The notes below the pieces were generated by a model, which saw nothing but the letters and a program-made list of their open reading frames with translations, searched no databases and was not told the origin of the DNA. Below, one piece after another: positions 37,201 through 46,098 of a stretch of DNA of 64,000 nt. The stretch's first letter is position 1, and each line of letters opens with the position of its first letter. Source of the DNA: Morinoia aosen (lineage: Eukaryota; Arthropoda; Malacostraca; Amphipoda; Talitridae); contig CM059566.1 of assembly GCA_030386875.1 (NCBI GenBank), positions 41,266,068 through 41,330,067 of the forward strand. Reading direction: 5' to 3'. Both the position numbers and the translations under genes were made by a program.

Positions 37201-37468
37201 CGTTTTACAAGTTCGATTTTGGAGGTCGATGCGGAAGGATTCAACATTTGTTATTGTTTGTCCGTTCGCCGCTAATGAGAATTTGAGAATGGAGATGGTA
37301 ACACTATGTCCTAAAGGAATATTGGATGCTCTGTGGAGTGATATTTTCCCCAAACTTAAATTTGTAGCTTCTGTGGATTTAGGCCTTTGCGTTCCGGTAG
37401 CTTTGACACAGTTGCGACCTGCTAGCGGGAGATCACGAAAACGCGTAGACAAGGACGGACGATAGCTG
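37201..37468 (+). other. GC-richer segment with splice-like borders and a 78-codon frame
   Basis: Bordered by an acceptor-like tttcatttcag and a donor-like ctg|gtgagt. A frame from the ATG at 37229 (MRKDSTFVIVCPFAANENL...) runs to a TAG at 37463. I do not recognise the protein. It is either an exon of a host gene or part of the 5' untranslated region of the LINE that follows, whose 5' end is not certain. Confidence 0.25.
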
Positions 37469-37574
37469 GTGAGTAAATCTGCTGTGAATTCCTAAGTTAT
37501 TGGAAAATTTACCCGAGTTTTCTTTAAATCTTCGTTCTTTCTGTCTTTCTTTTCCTTGTATTCTTTACTATCTC

Positions 37575-37657
37575 CTTATTTTTTTTTTTTTTTTTTTTTT
37601 TTATTTGTCTCCTACTCTATTTATTTGATTCATTCTTTTTTTTTTTTTTTTTCTCTA

Positions 37658-37706
<49 letters not shown>
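37575..37706 (+). repeat. Poly-T and (CT)n tract in the LINE leader
   Basis: Two T-runs (about 37578-37602 and 37635-37652) and a long (CT)n run (about 37670-37706) form an almost pure pyrimidine strand ending just upstream of the ORF1 ATG at 37730. It may be part of the 5' untranslated region that grew by slippage. On the opposite strand it is a purine tract. Confidence 0.9.
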
Positions 37707-37710
<4 letters not shown>

Positions 37711-37729
37711 TCACTGAAGTACAGTAATA

Positions 37730-39424
37730 ATGTCTAAGCATAAGCGTAGAAAGAAAGAAAGTGCAAGCCCAAGCACTTCCGAGACTGAATCAGAAGGCAG
37801 GAATTTCTCACCACCTTCAACTATAGGTAGACCACCCTTGTCATGCCCCCAGTCTGGGAAAAACTCTGATAGCACCCAAGTTGCACTTGCTGAAAGAGAT
37901 CCTCGATCTCTTTCTTTGTCCCCGATACGCCCACTGACCGTATTAGAATCTGCCAATGACAGGAATGGAGAACCCCCCTTTGAGGGATTCCAGTGCTCCA
38001 ATGGGAGAAAAACCCATAACTCTGATGAGATGCTGGAGACAGCCAAAGGTCATACTTCTGCAACAGTCCTTGACCCTCCTAATCAAAACAATTCTATTGA
38101 AAATGTTGTAACGCATAATGTCATCATAATTGAGCCAATAGCTGATGAGCGCCCTGCGTCCAAATTCTTTGCTAATGATATAGCCCTGGGAAAATCTCTT
38201 GCATTGTCTCCATTTGGCACTGCAGGAATTTACAAGGTCACTAAAAACTTAAATCGGAAACTCCTTATTATTACCTTATCACCTAACCCTTCTCTTGATA
38301 AAAACTCACTTCTTTCAGTTTCCAAGATTGGCTCTTGGAATGTAAAGTGTCGACTTCCAGCCAGTGAGATGATCTCATTTGGTGTAATTGGTCCTTTTGG
38401 AGAGGATACTCAGGATGAAGACCTCACTGAGGCATTACTTGAGGAGGGATATCAAGTTGCCTCAGCACAGAGAATCACTAAGGGGAAGGAAAAAGTTAAA
38501 ACTTCAATGTTTAAAATCACTTTCAAACTTTCTGTCTTACCTGCCTTTGTGAGAATTGGTTACCAGCAGTACAGAGTTAATACCTATGTTGGACAGCCGT
38601 GGCAGTGCTACAAATGCCAAAGATTTGGACATAGTGCTGCTCATTGCAAAGGTTCTGCACGTTGTGTGGCCTGTGGCGGTCCTCATAATGTAAAAGACTG
38701 TACCAATTCTAGTAACACTACTTGCTGTAACTGTGGAGGCAACCATACAGCCAATTATGGGGGCTGCCCAAAAATGAAAGAGGCAAAACTGGTAGAAAAA
38801 ACCAGACAGATTGGTAAAATATCCTATAAGGAAGCCCTTCTGAAAGTCAAAAATTCAACCAATCAAACCTCTTCTCCCAACTTGCCCAACCCATTACCAG
38901 ACACTTCTGTGAAAAGTAGGAATTCACCCAGTCTGCAAAATGCTGGCACTCAAACATCCAATGTGAAAACTTTGCAGACCCTTCAAGATGTATCAGTAGC
39001 TCAACTTGTTGAGCTTCTAGCCAAACTACTTTCTGCTTGTAAACAATCTAATGTAGATGTCAATTTGCTTGACACTGTAGCTAAAATCACTGAAGAGACC
39101 CTTCACTTAAAACCTTGCTTGCACTCAAAATCACAATTACCCCCACCTATAGTAAAAGATATTCCTTACTACCAGAAACCTAACCTATGTACTAATCCTG
39201 ATCTCCAAGTTTCAGTTCAACCTTTTTCCCAAGCCAGTGGAAAACGAACAGCCTCTTCCCCCTCAGTTGGTGGTGAGAACAGGGCAAAGAAAACCAAGGA
39301 CGTGACCGAGATGCAGCCGTCCCCCATCATCGGAGGTAAACCTCTTCATTACAAAGGAAAGTCACCATTAAATTCAGGTAAGAACTTTTTAGGTAACAAA
39401 TCTCAAAATGTCTCTAGGAAGTGA
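37730..39424 (+). CDS. LINE ORF1, gag-like nucleic-acid-binding protein
   Basis: 564 residues. The N-terminal third is Ser/Pro/Glu-rich and basic at the start (MSKHKRRKKES), probably disordered. The middle (about 130-285) fits the RRM-like region of gag-type ORF1 proteins. Three zinc knuckles follow at residues about 293-346: CYKCQRFGHSAAHC (CX2CX4HX4C), CVACGGPHNVKDC (CX2CX3HX4C) and a third CX2CX3HX6C ending GGC. This triple knuckle is characteristic of I- and Jockey-group ORF1, which coats the element RNA and takes it to the nucleus. A long low-complexity tail follows. Its TGA stop (39422-39424) lies inside ORF2, overlapping by 17 bp. Confidence 0.93.
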   Translation: MSKHKRRKKESASPSTSETESEGRNFSPPSTIGRPPLSCPQSGKNSDSTQVALAERDPRSLSLSPIRPLTVLESANDRNGEPPFEGFQCSNGRKTHNSDEMLETAKGHTSATVLDPPNQNNSIENVVTHNVIIIEPIADERPASKFFANDIALGKSLALSPFGTAGIYKVTKNLNRKLLIITLSPNPSLDKNSLLSVSKIGSWNVKCRLPASEMISFGVIGPFGEDTQDEDLTEALLEEGYQVASAQRITKGKEKVKTSMFKITFKLSVLPAFVRIGYQQYRVNTYVGQPWQCYKCQRFGHSAAHCKGSARCVACGGPHNVKDCTNSSNTTCCNCGGNHTANYGGCPKMKEAKLVEKTRQIGKISYKEALLKVKNSTNQTSSPNLPNPLPDTSVKSRNSPSLQNAGTQTSNVKTLQTLQDVSVAQLVELLAKLLSACKQSNVDVNLLDTVAKITEETLHLKPCLHSKSQLPPPIVKDIPYYQKPNLCTNPDLQVSVQPFSQASGKRTASSPSVGGENRAKKTKDVTEMQPSPIIGGKPLHYKGKSPLNSGKNFLGNKSQNVSRK

Positions 39425-42400
39425 AATCAAAATTCTCCAGTGGAACTGCAGGAGCCTTAGAAACAAGATATCATCCTTTAAAATCCATTTATATACCTCA
39501 AAACCACATGTTGTCTGTCTAAATGAAACGTGGCTCTCAGTACAGAGTCAATTTAGGTTTGTGGGATACACTGCCATATACAGACATAGAGCAGCTGCAA
39601 ATGCTGGAGGTGGTGTTGCCATATTAATAAGAGAAGATATATCATATCTTGAATTGCAACTTCAACCCTTCCTTTTAGGCAAACTGGAGGCTCTTGCAGT
39701 GAATATTGTCTTAAAAAATAACTCACTTTTGTCCATTCTGAATGTATACAACCCAAATGAAGTAATATCCCAGCAAGAATTTACTTATTTGTTCAGTCAA
39801 CTTGAACCATCTTATTGCATTGTTGGGGACCTCAACGCCCACAGCCCCATGTGGGAACCAAGTAAACCACATAACCAAACTGGCAAGAACCTGGTAGAAG
39901 TTTTATTACAGGACCCCTCACTTACGGTCCTTACTCCCCCTGCACTCCCAACCTACTTCAATGTTTATCAAAACACTTTTTCAACTCTGGACCTCACCCT
40001 CATATCTGCTGCTTTGCTGCCTCTTTCCTCTGTATATACTGAGCAGGATCTGGGTAGTGACCATTATCCTGTGGTCACATCCATTGGAGTATCTGCCACC
40101 ACTGCCAGGTACAAGGCCCGGCCAGCGTGGAGGTTCGACACTGGAAGTTGGGACCTGTGGAGAAACGACCTACTGCTCACAGGAACAGCTGAGTCCAATG
40201 ACATAGAGGTAAGCTACAACAACTTTGAAAACCATGTAATATCAGCTAGCCTAAAGAACTTCAAACAGACAAGGGAGAGTATATCACCTAGGTTTGCCAA
40301 ACCATGGTGGACAGCAAAATGTGCTGATGCTCTTGAAGCTCATAGAAGGGCCAAAACAAGCCTTATCTCATTACCTTCTCCAGAAAATTTAATTAATTAT
40401 AAACGCTGCCAAGCTAGGTTAAAACATGAGATTAAACTAGCTAAGAGAGACTCCTGGGCAAATTTCTGCAGCACTATTTCTGTAGACACACCAGTAGCCA
40501 GGGTGTGGAAGCAGGTGAACCGCCTGCACTCTCCCTTTGCCAGGAAAACTAACCCATTTGTTACGCATAATACCATCATATCAGACTCTGCCTCCAAAGC
40601 TAATGCTCTGGCCTCGCATTATGAAAAAAACCTTTCCACTCCTGCTCCTGATCCCTATCCCTCCTTTATCACTGTCCCACTCGCCCTTTCACTGAGTGCT
40701 GATACAGTCTCACCTATCAATGAACCTTTCTCTCTGGTTGAGCTGAACTCATGCCTCAGCATCCTTAAAAATAAAACTACTGGACTTGATAGAATTCATA
40801 ACATGCACCTAAAGCACCTCCCAGAAAGCTACAAAGACTGGCTTCTCTCAATTTTCAACCTGAGCCTACACTCGGGTATTATGCCACAATCCTGGAAGGC
40901 TGCTCTAATCATCCCTATACCAAAGCCGAATAAACCTCTGACAGCAGTGAGCTCTTTCCGCCCTATTTCTTTATTATCCTGTGCTGGTAAATTAATGGAG
41001 TCCATGATAAATAGGAGACTGACTTATGTGCTTGAAAACGATAATACCTTCCGAAGTGCCCAGGGGGGTTTCAGGTGCCGGTTATCAACTATCGACCAAA
41101 TAACTAAACTAGAAACCGCTATCCGCGTGGCATTGAGGACAAAATCCATTCTTGTGGTAGTTTTCTGCGATCTGACCAGTGCGTTTGATACTGTGTGGCA
41201 CAGTGGACTGTTGTACAAGCTATGCAGGAGTGGCATTGAGGGCAAGCTGCTGGGCTGGCTGCAGTCCTACCTCACGGACAGATCATTTAAGGTGTTCTTC
41301 GAGGGAGAATACTCGTCCTATCGGAAGATAAGTTCTGGTGTACCACAAGGGGCCATCCTCTCTCCCTTACTTTTCAATGTTATGCTTAAGGACATTCCTG
41401 TCGAGGACTCAGTAGAATCTATCGAGTATGCCGATGATGTTGCATTCTTTGCCACTCATAGTGATAGTAATACTCTCATTTCCAAAATGCAAGCTCAACT
41501 GAATGCCTTTTATGATTGGACTAAGAGATGGGGATTCAAGTTGAACTTGCAAAAAACTAAATGTATGTGCTTTACAAATAGGAGAATTCCAAATCATCCT
41601 CTTAAGATCGATGGCCACAAACTAGAATTTGTGCAACATTTTAAATACCTTGGGGTGGTCCTGGATGCCCCCCATCTTCGTTGGGGGCCCCATATAGATT
41701 ACTTAAGAGTCTCCTGCTTGCCTATTGTGAACCTTCTACAATCTATATCCCACAGATACTGGGGCGCAGATCGACAAATGCTGCTTAAACTATACTCTGT
41801 TCTGATCCGCAGCAGATTAGATTATGCAGCCCCTTTATACGGAGTTGCAGCCCCCACTAATCTTAACAAACTTAACATAATCCAAAATGCCTCTTTGCGC
41901 ATTGCAACAGGTTGCAGAAAAACCACCCCTATATCCTCACTAGAAGTAGAGGCTAATGTACCACCACTTCAGCTCCATCGAGAGCTAATTGCCGGCTCAC
42001 ACTACTGCAGAATGATGCAGCTGCCAATCGATAGTAGAACACTACAGAATATGCAGACCCTCAGTCGTTTGACAAACCGAGCATCGTCAAACCTCCACTC
42101 CTTCGTCACCCATGTTCAACCAATCTTTTCCAAATATCAGCTCCCTAGCCCCCGCCATATTCCTTTACCTCTGGTCTCACCCCTCCCACCGTGGTATAAT
42201 ACAGAAAACTGTATATTCACGGAATTTCTACCTACTCCTGTATCATCTGTGTCCTCTGCCTGTGCCCAACAAATCTTCCAAGACTTACTTCACACCAAAT
42301 TTGAACAATATGTAGCCATATATACAGATGGTTCTCGCACCACCGAGCCCAACATCTCCGCATCAGCGGCAGTAGTAATCCCTTCCAAAGGAGTTACCTT

Positions 42401-43202
42401 AAATTGGAAACTTAGACCAGAGACCCAAGTCTTGGAGGCAGAACTGTACGCCATTCAAGAAGCACTTACTTGGGTTCATAGCAACTTACAACCACAAGAA
42501 AACTCTGTTGTTTTCTCAGACTCCCGAAATTCACTCTACCTGATACAAAACCTCAAACCAAAGCAACACACACGTATTGTGTTTACCATCCAAGAAAAAC
42601 TGACCTTGCTCTCTGCATCTCATGTTGTTAAATTCCAGTTTATTCCAGGTCACAAAGATATTGCCGGTAACGAGGCGGCAGACCTTGCCGCAAAGGAGGC
42701 TCACTCTCTCTTATACCGCACCATCACCCCTCCATCAAAGGACGAAATTGTAAGTCGGACTCGTAAGGCGGTCTATAGGCACTGGGGACACTCCTGGCAG
42801 ACTACTGTAAGAACCTCAGGTAAGGGAAAATTCCTCACTCACATTAAGGAGTCCATTGAGAGCTGGCCCTGGGCCCAAAATAAGTCACGCATTGCTGAGG
42901 TTGCCTTAGCAAGACTTCGGGTGGGCCATGCCGGGGTAAAATCTCACTTGGCTCGTTTCGGCTTGGCAGATAGCCCCAATTGTGAGTGTGGCTCTATTGA
43001 GACAATTGAACACCTACTCTTGTACTGTCCAAACCATAATGTTCACCGTAACACCCTTAGTACTACTCTGACCTTAATGAATATTCCTGTCACAATAAAA
43101 AATCTTCTTGGAGGTGGGCCCTTCCCTGGCCCTGTGCAAACAATGATAGTGCAAGCTGTTCGCAGATATTTAACAGATAGTGGTAAAATACACATACTGT
43201 GA
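39408..43202 (+). CDS. LINE ORF2: endonuclease, reverse transcriptase, RNase H
   Basis: 1264 residues, uninterrupted. The N-terminal apurinic-type endonuclease (about 5-230) has the expected motifs: ILQWNCRSLRNK, LNETWLS, IVGDLNAHSPMWE and SDHYPV. The reverse transcriptase (about 440-780) has FRPISLLS, QGGFRCRLSTIDQ, FCDLTSAFDTVWH, SGVPQGAILSPLLF and the catalytic IEYADDVAFF (YADD at about residue 674). RNase H follows with YTDGSRTTE (Asp about 974), EAELYAIQEAL, FSDSRNSL and GHKDIAGNEAADLAA. A C-terminal zinc motif CECGSIETIEHLLLYC starts near 1192. The enzyme nicks target DNA and copies the element RNA there. Its ATG lies 17 bp before the ORF1 stop in another frame, so translation probably depends on reinitiation at the overlap. 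Confidence 0.96.
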   Translation: MSLGSEIKILQWNCRSLRNKISSFKIHLYTSKPHVVCLNETWLSVQSQFRFVGYTAIYRHRAAANAGGGVAILIREDISYLELQLQPFLLGKLEALAVNIVLKNNSLLSILNVYNPNEVISQQEFTYLFSQLEPSYCIVGDLNAHSPMWEPSKPHNQTGKNLVEVLLQDPSLTVLTPPALPTYFNVYQNTFSTLDLTLISAALLPLSSVYTEQDLGSDHYPVVTSIGVSATTARYKARPAWRFDTGSWDLWRNDLLLTGTAESNDIEVSYNNFENHVISASLKNFKQTRESISPRFAKPWWTAKCADALEAHRRAKTSLISLPSPENLINYKRCQARLKHEIKLAKRDSWANFCSTISVDTPVARVWKQVNRLHSPFARKTNPFVTHNTIISDSASKANALASHYEKNLSTPAPDPYPSFITVPLALSLSADTVSPINEPFSLVELNSCLSILKNKTTGLDRIHNMHLKHLPESYKDWLLSIFNLSLHSGIMPQSWKAALIIPIPKPNKPLTAVSSFRPISLLSCAGKLMESMINRRLTYVLENDNTFRSAQGGFRCRLSTIDQITKLETAIRVALRTKSILVVVFCDLTSAFDTVWHSGLLYKLCRSGIEGKLLGWLQSYLTDRSFKVFFEGEYSSYRKISSGVPQGAILSPLLFNVMLKDIPVEDSVESIEYADDVAFFATHSDSNTLISKMQAQLNAFYDWTKRWGFKLNLQKTKCMCFTNRRIPNHPLKIDGHKLEFVQHFKYLGVVLDAPHLRWGPHIDYLRVSCLPIVNLLQSISHRYWGADRQMLLKLYSVLIRSRLDYAAPLYGVAAPTNLNKLNIIQNASLRIATGCRKTTPISSLEVEANVPPLQLHRELIAGSHYCRMMQLPIDSRTLQNMQTLSRLTNRASSNLHSFVTHVQPIFSKYQLPSPRHIPLPLVSPLPPWYNTENCIFTEFLPTPVSSVSSACAQQIFQDLLHTKFEQYVAIYTDGSRTTEPNISASAAVVIPSKGVTLNWKLRPETQVLEAELYAIQEALTWVHSNLQPQENSVVFSDSRNSLYLIQNLKPKQHTRIVFTIQEKLTLLSASHVVKFQFIPGHKDIAGNEAADLAAKEAHSLLYRTITPPSKDEIVSRTRKAVYRHWGHSWQTTVRTSGKGKFLTHIKESIESWPWAQNKSRIAEVALARLRVGHAGVKSHLARFGLADSPNCECGSIETIEHLLLYCPNHNVHRNTLSTTLTLMNIPVTIKNLLGGGPFPGPVQTMIVQAVRRYLTDSGKIHIL

Positions 43203-44020
43203 ACCTAACCCTAGCCATATTTCCCATGGATAGGAACCCAAAATATAATTTAACATGAGGGAATAAAAGTTATGTATTGCAAATCTAACCCTAACAATAA
43301 TATTCATAGCCAGTACATGACAAATCTAACAACTGTGGGAATGCTAACACCTCAGGTGAACCACAATCATCTCCCTCCCGCACCCTTGAGTGTGCTCCCT
43401 TGAGGCTAAATGGTGGTGTGCCATGTACGCTTGGGATCTGGGATCTCTGTACTAACTTGGGATGCATGGCACGCTGCCAGTTACCCCCTCAAAGTGTAAA
43501 CCCACCTTTGCTCCCTCAGAGAACTGCCCACAGGAGTGCTACGCAGTTGAACTATATTTTAGAGCCTTCAAACTTTGACAGTGCTGACTTCAGTAACCGA
43601 AGCTCCAGGTTGAGCCACCCAGGCTGGACCTTCCCTTAAATTTTGGACGCTCATGTGAGGCCAGATATAGGGCATGCTGTAGACTAGTTATATAATTCGG
43701 GCCATGCTCTATATGTGCATACTTCATACTGTATAGTGTATGAAATTAATAGATATACAAACTGAAAAATAATGAAAATACCATGTATAATACCTTGTAG
43801 TCATTGCAATTGATGAAATCATAAACATATATCTTCCCCCTATTGCCCTGTAATGTATAGAATATCCCTTCTGTAACCTAAAATCCCAAAAAAACCTAAT
43901 TAAATGTTTCAATCTCCCATACAGACACATAATACAAGAACGTAATCCCCCTTCTGGCGTGGGGCTACATGGACTCGCTTTCGAAGCTCCAATAACACGA
44001 AACAAGAAGAAGAAGAAGAA
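43203..44020 (+). other. 3' untranslated region of the I-like LINE
   Basis: No long frame. It starts with phrases such as ctaaccctagccat and ctaaccctaac, continues through ordinary mixed sequence and ends in acaagaagaagaagaagaa. A short trinucleotide tail rather than poly-A is usual for I-group LINEs. A 79-codon ORF inside it has no recognisable domain. Confidence 0.75.
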
Positions 44021-44088
44021 TGGAGATTTGGATTGTGTTGGTGTAGTAGAGACCCAAATGCGTGATAGAGTAGCTTGATTGTAGATTG

Positions 44089-44188
44089 ATTAACTTGATT
44101 GTAGACAAAACTACTTTTTTGACTGATGGAGTAAACAACGAACTTGCAAATGCTGATGAATGCTTCATGAAAACCTACAGTAGGAAAA
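44089..44188. repeat. 100-bp inverted repeat, arm B
   Basis: Reverse complement of 36776-36875 with one mismatch. Its right end (gtaggaaaa) coincides with the first homologous codons of the truncated LINE that begins at 44187, so the junction has A-rich microhomology. Its left end is 69 bp beyond the end of the I-like LINE tail. Confidence 0.95.
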
Positions 44189-45705
44189 GGCGTATGACAG
44201 AGTGGATCGGGTTAGGCTGTTTGAAATGTTGAGAAAAGTTGGTTTTAGCAGAAAAATAGTTAACATTGTACAGAGTCTGTATGAGAACACAAGTGCTATC
44301 TACAGGTTAGGAAATTTGGAAACAGGGCAAGTGAGGAGTGTTAGAGGAGTGAGACAGGGCTGTACTCTGTCCCCCCTGTTGTTTGGATTGTACACAGAAG
44401 AATTAGCAGTTCGACTGAGAGGGAGTGGTTTAGGACTGAAAGTTGGTAATGAGAGACTGAGCTGTTTGTTGTATGCTGATGATGTGGTTGTGGTTAGTGA
44501 ATGTGGTCATGAACTACAAAGGATGCTTGACATTGTGAATGGATATAGTACAGATTTCAAGATGAACTTTGGTGCCGATAAAAGTAAGGTCATGGTTATA
44601 AATAGTGATGAGACTGATAGAGACAGACTGGAATATTGGAGAAATCAGAATAGGTAGAACAAAAGAATACAAATATCTAGGTTGTACGATAAGTGAAGAT
44701 GGATGTACTAGAACTAAAGGTGAGAAAGTGGCTAAAGCAATGCAGTGGAGTGGACGGTTAGGTAGTGTGGCCAGATACAGAGCAAACAAGTACAAATGTG
44801 TGAGAGGAATGTGGAAGTATGTTGCTGTACCTAGTGTCATGTATGGTATGAGTGCTCTTGCTTGGAATGGAAGTGATCTTAAAAAGCTGGATGTGATACA
44901 AAATAAGGTAGGGCGTGTAGCATTGGGTGCTCCGAAATGGACAGCTATAGAAGCCATTAGAGGTGACCTAGGGTGGAGCCTATTTTCAGAAAGAATGATG
45001 AAAGCTGTGCTGAATTATAAGGTGAGAATTGAAAGAATGCAGAATAGCAGGTGGGTAAGGCAAATCTTTGAATGGAATCTGAGTGTAAGCTATTGGGAGA
45101 AAGTATGTTGGGGGCATGCAAGGAAACTCATTATGCAAAAGATTATTCATGTTAGAATTGGGAGACCTGTGGATGACTGGAGTTTAATAAATGTTGGAGG
45201 TGTAGGGCCTGAGTGGGACTGCAAGAGGTAGAAGAAAGAGATTGAGAGACAAACAAAAGAGTATGGATTGAATAAGTGGAAGCTTAGCATGATGCGGAAG
45301 CCTACACTTAACTGGTATATGAAAAAGAAAGCACCCAAGTTTGAGCTGTTCTATGATGGTAGTTTTGGAAGTCAACTCTTGTTTGCTGTGAGATGTAAGT
45401 CATTGAGTGTAAACAGACGTACATGGAGATGGAATGAGAATAACAACAGATTATGTCAGCAGTGTAATAGTGGAGTAGAGGAAACAATTGAGCATTTTGT
45501 GCTGGAATGTAGTAAGTATGAGCAAGAGAGAGAGAGTTTTATGAATGTGGTGTCTGAGCAGTATGGAGAGAATGAGTGGAATGCCAGATGTGCTGAAGAT
45601 GATTGCGGTATGAGCTGTCTTGCTGGATTGGATCAGGAGTGTGATGCGAGTATCACTGAGGCTATGAAAGTGTTTCTTGTGCGTGCCTGGAGTAAGAGAC
45701 AGTGA
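44187..45705 (+). pseudogene. Broken reverse transcriptase of the second LINE
   Basis: Three segments of one protein are visible. The first (44187-44657) has the RT core: VRGVRQGCTLSPLLFGLY and LLYADDVVVVSE. A one-base frameshift near 44620-44635 moves the reading into a frame (to 45231) with KEYKYLGCTIS and the thumb and C-terminal region. A TAG at 45229 interrupts that frame, which then resumes unchanged to 45705 with CQQCNSGVEETIEHFVLEC (CX2CX9HX4C). The endonuclease end is absent. It cannot be functional. Confidence 0.92.
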
Positions 45706-45945
45706 CTGGAATGAGCCAGTCTGGTAGAATGGGCTGTAATGACCCAATGTGCCGGGGGATGGTGTTTTGACACAGTGGTTGTCCCGGTGATGCCTTCCAA
45801 TGGAGGCTTGTGACAAGGATCGTAGATCCTGAGTAGTTTAGTGGACAAGTCTGGTACCAGGCGCTGAACTCTGTGTGAAAATTGTGGAGGGAATTGTAGG
45901 CCGTTACAAAGGCCCCGACACTGTCGGCCCTAAAGTTCAAGTTCA
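44187..45945 (+). mobile_element. 5'-truncated, decayed LINE (second family)
   Basis: Homology starts abruptly inside the reverse transcriptase (KAYDRVDRVRLF) and continues to a C-terminal zinc motif, then a short 3' region ending near 45945 in aagttcaagttcaatg. 5' truncation is the normal outcome of target-primed reverse transcription. The protein is not related closely to the I-like LINE next to it. I cannot assign the clade with certainty. Confidence 0.85.
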
Positions 45946-46098
45946 ATGAGGTAGCTGAGATTCTACCAAGCTTTCAATCGATACAGAATAATACTATAAT
46001 TTTTTAATGATTCTAGCCTATTTATCACATCATTCAGTTATTAATTATCTGCGTTTTTGAAAATATTTTAATGTTAAAAATTTCTTAATCCAGGTAAA

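Larger units (their letters stand above)
37297..44020 (+). mobile_element. I-like non-LTR retrotransposon (LINE), apparently intact
   Basis: Two long overlapping ORFs (37730-39424 and 39408-43202), an 800-bp 3' untranslated region and a terminal (GAA)n tail (44004-44020) make a complete LINE layout. An RNase H domain after the reverse transcriptase places it in the I group of clades (I, Nimb, Loa and relatives) rather than Jockey or CR1. The 5' boundary is uncertain. The only candidate target duplication is agaatggagat at 37286-37296 and 44016-44026, but four of its bases overlap the GAA tail, so the support is weak. The intact ORFs mean it may be active or only recently inserted. It lies about 2 kb upstream of the INTS15 start codon, in the same orientation. 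Confidence 0.88.

Noticed and set aside
37229..37465. A confident gene call for the 78-codon frame
   Set aside because: It has splice-like borders but no recognisable homology, and it may be LINE leader. It is kept only as a low-confidence feature.
37711..38063. Minus-strand ORFs of 80-111 codons
   Set aside because: Antisense shadows of LINE ORF1, which has three zinc knuckles on the plus strand.
43400..43639. 79-codon ORF in the LINE 3' region
   Set aside because: Short, inside an untranslated region, with no domain.
44514..45946. Minus-strand ORFs of 63-147 codons
   Set aside because: Antisense shadows of the second LINE's reverse transcriptase and tail.
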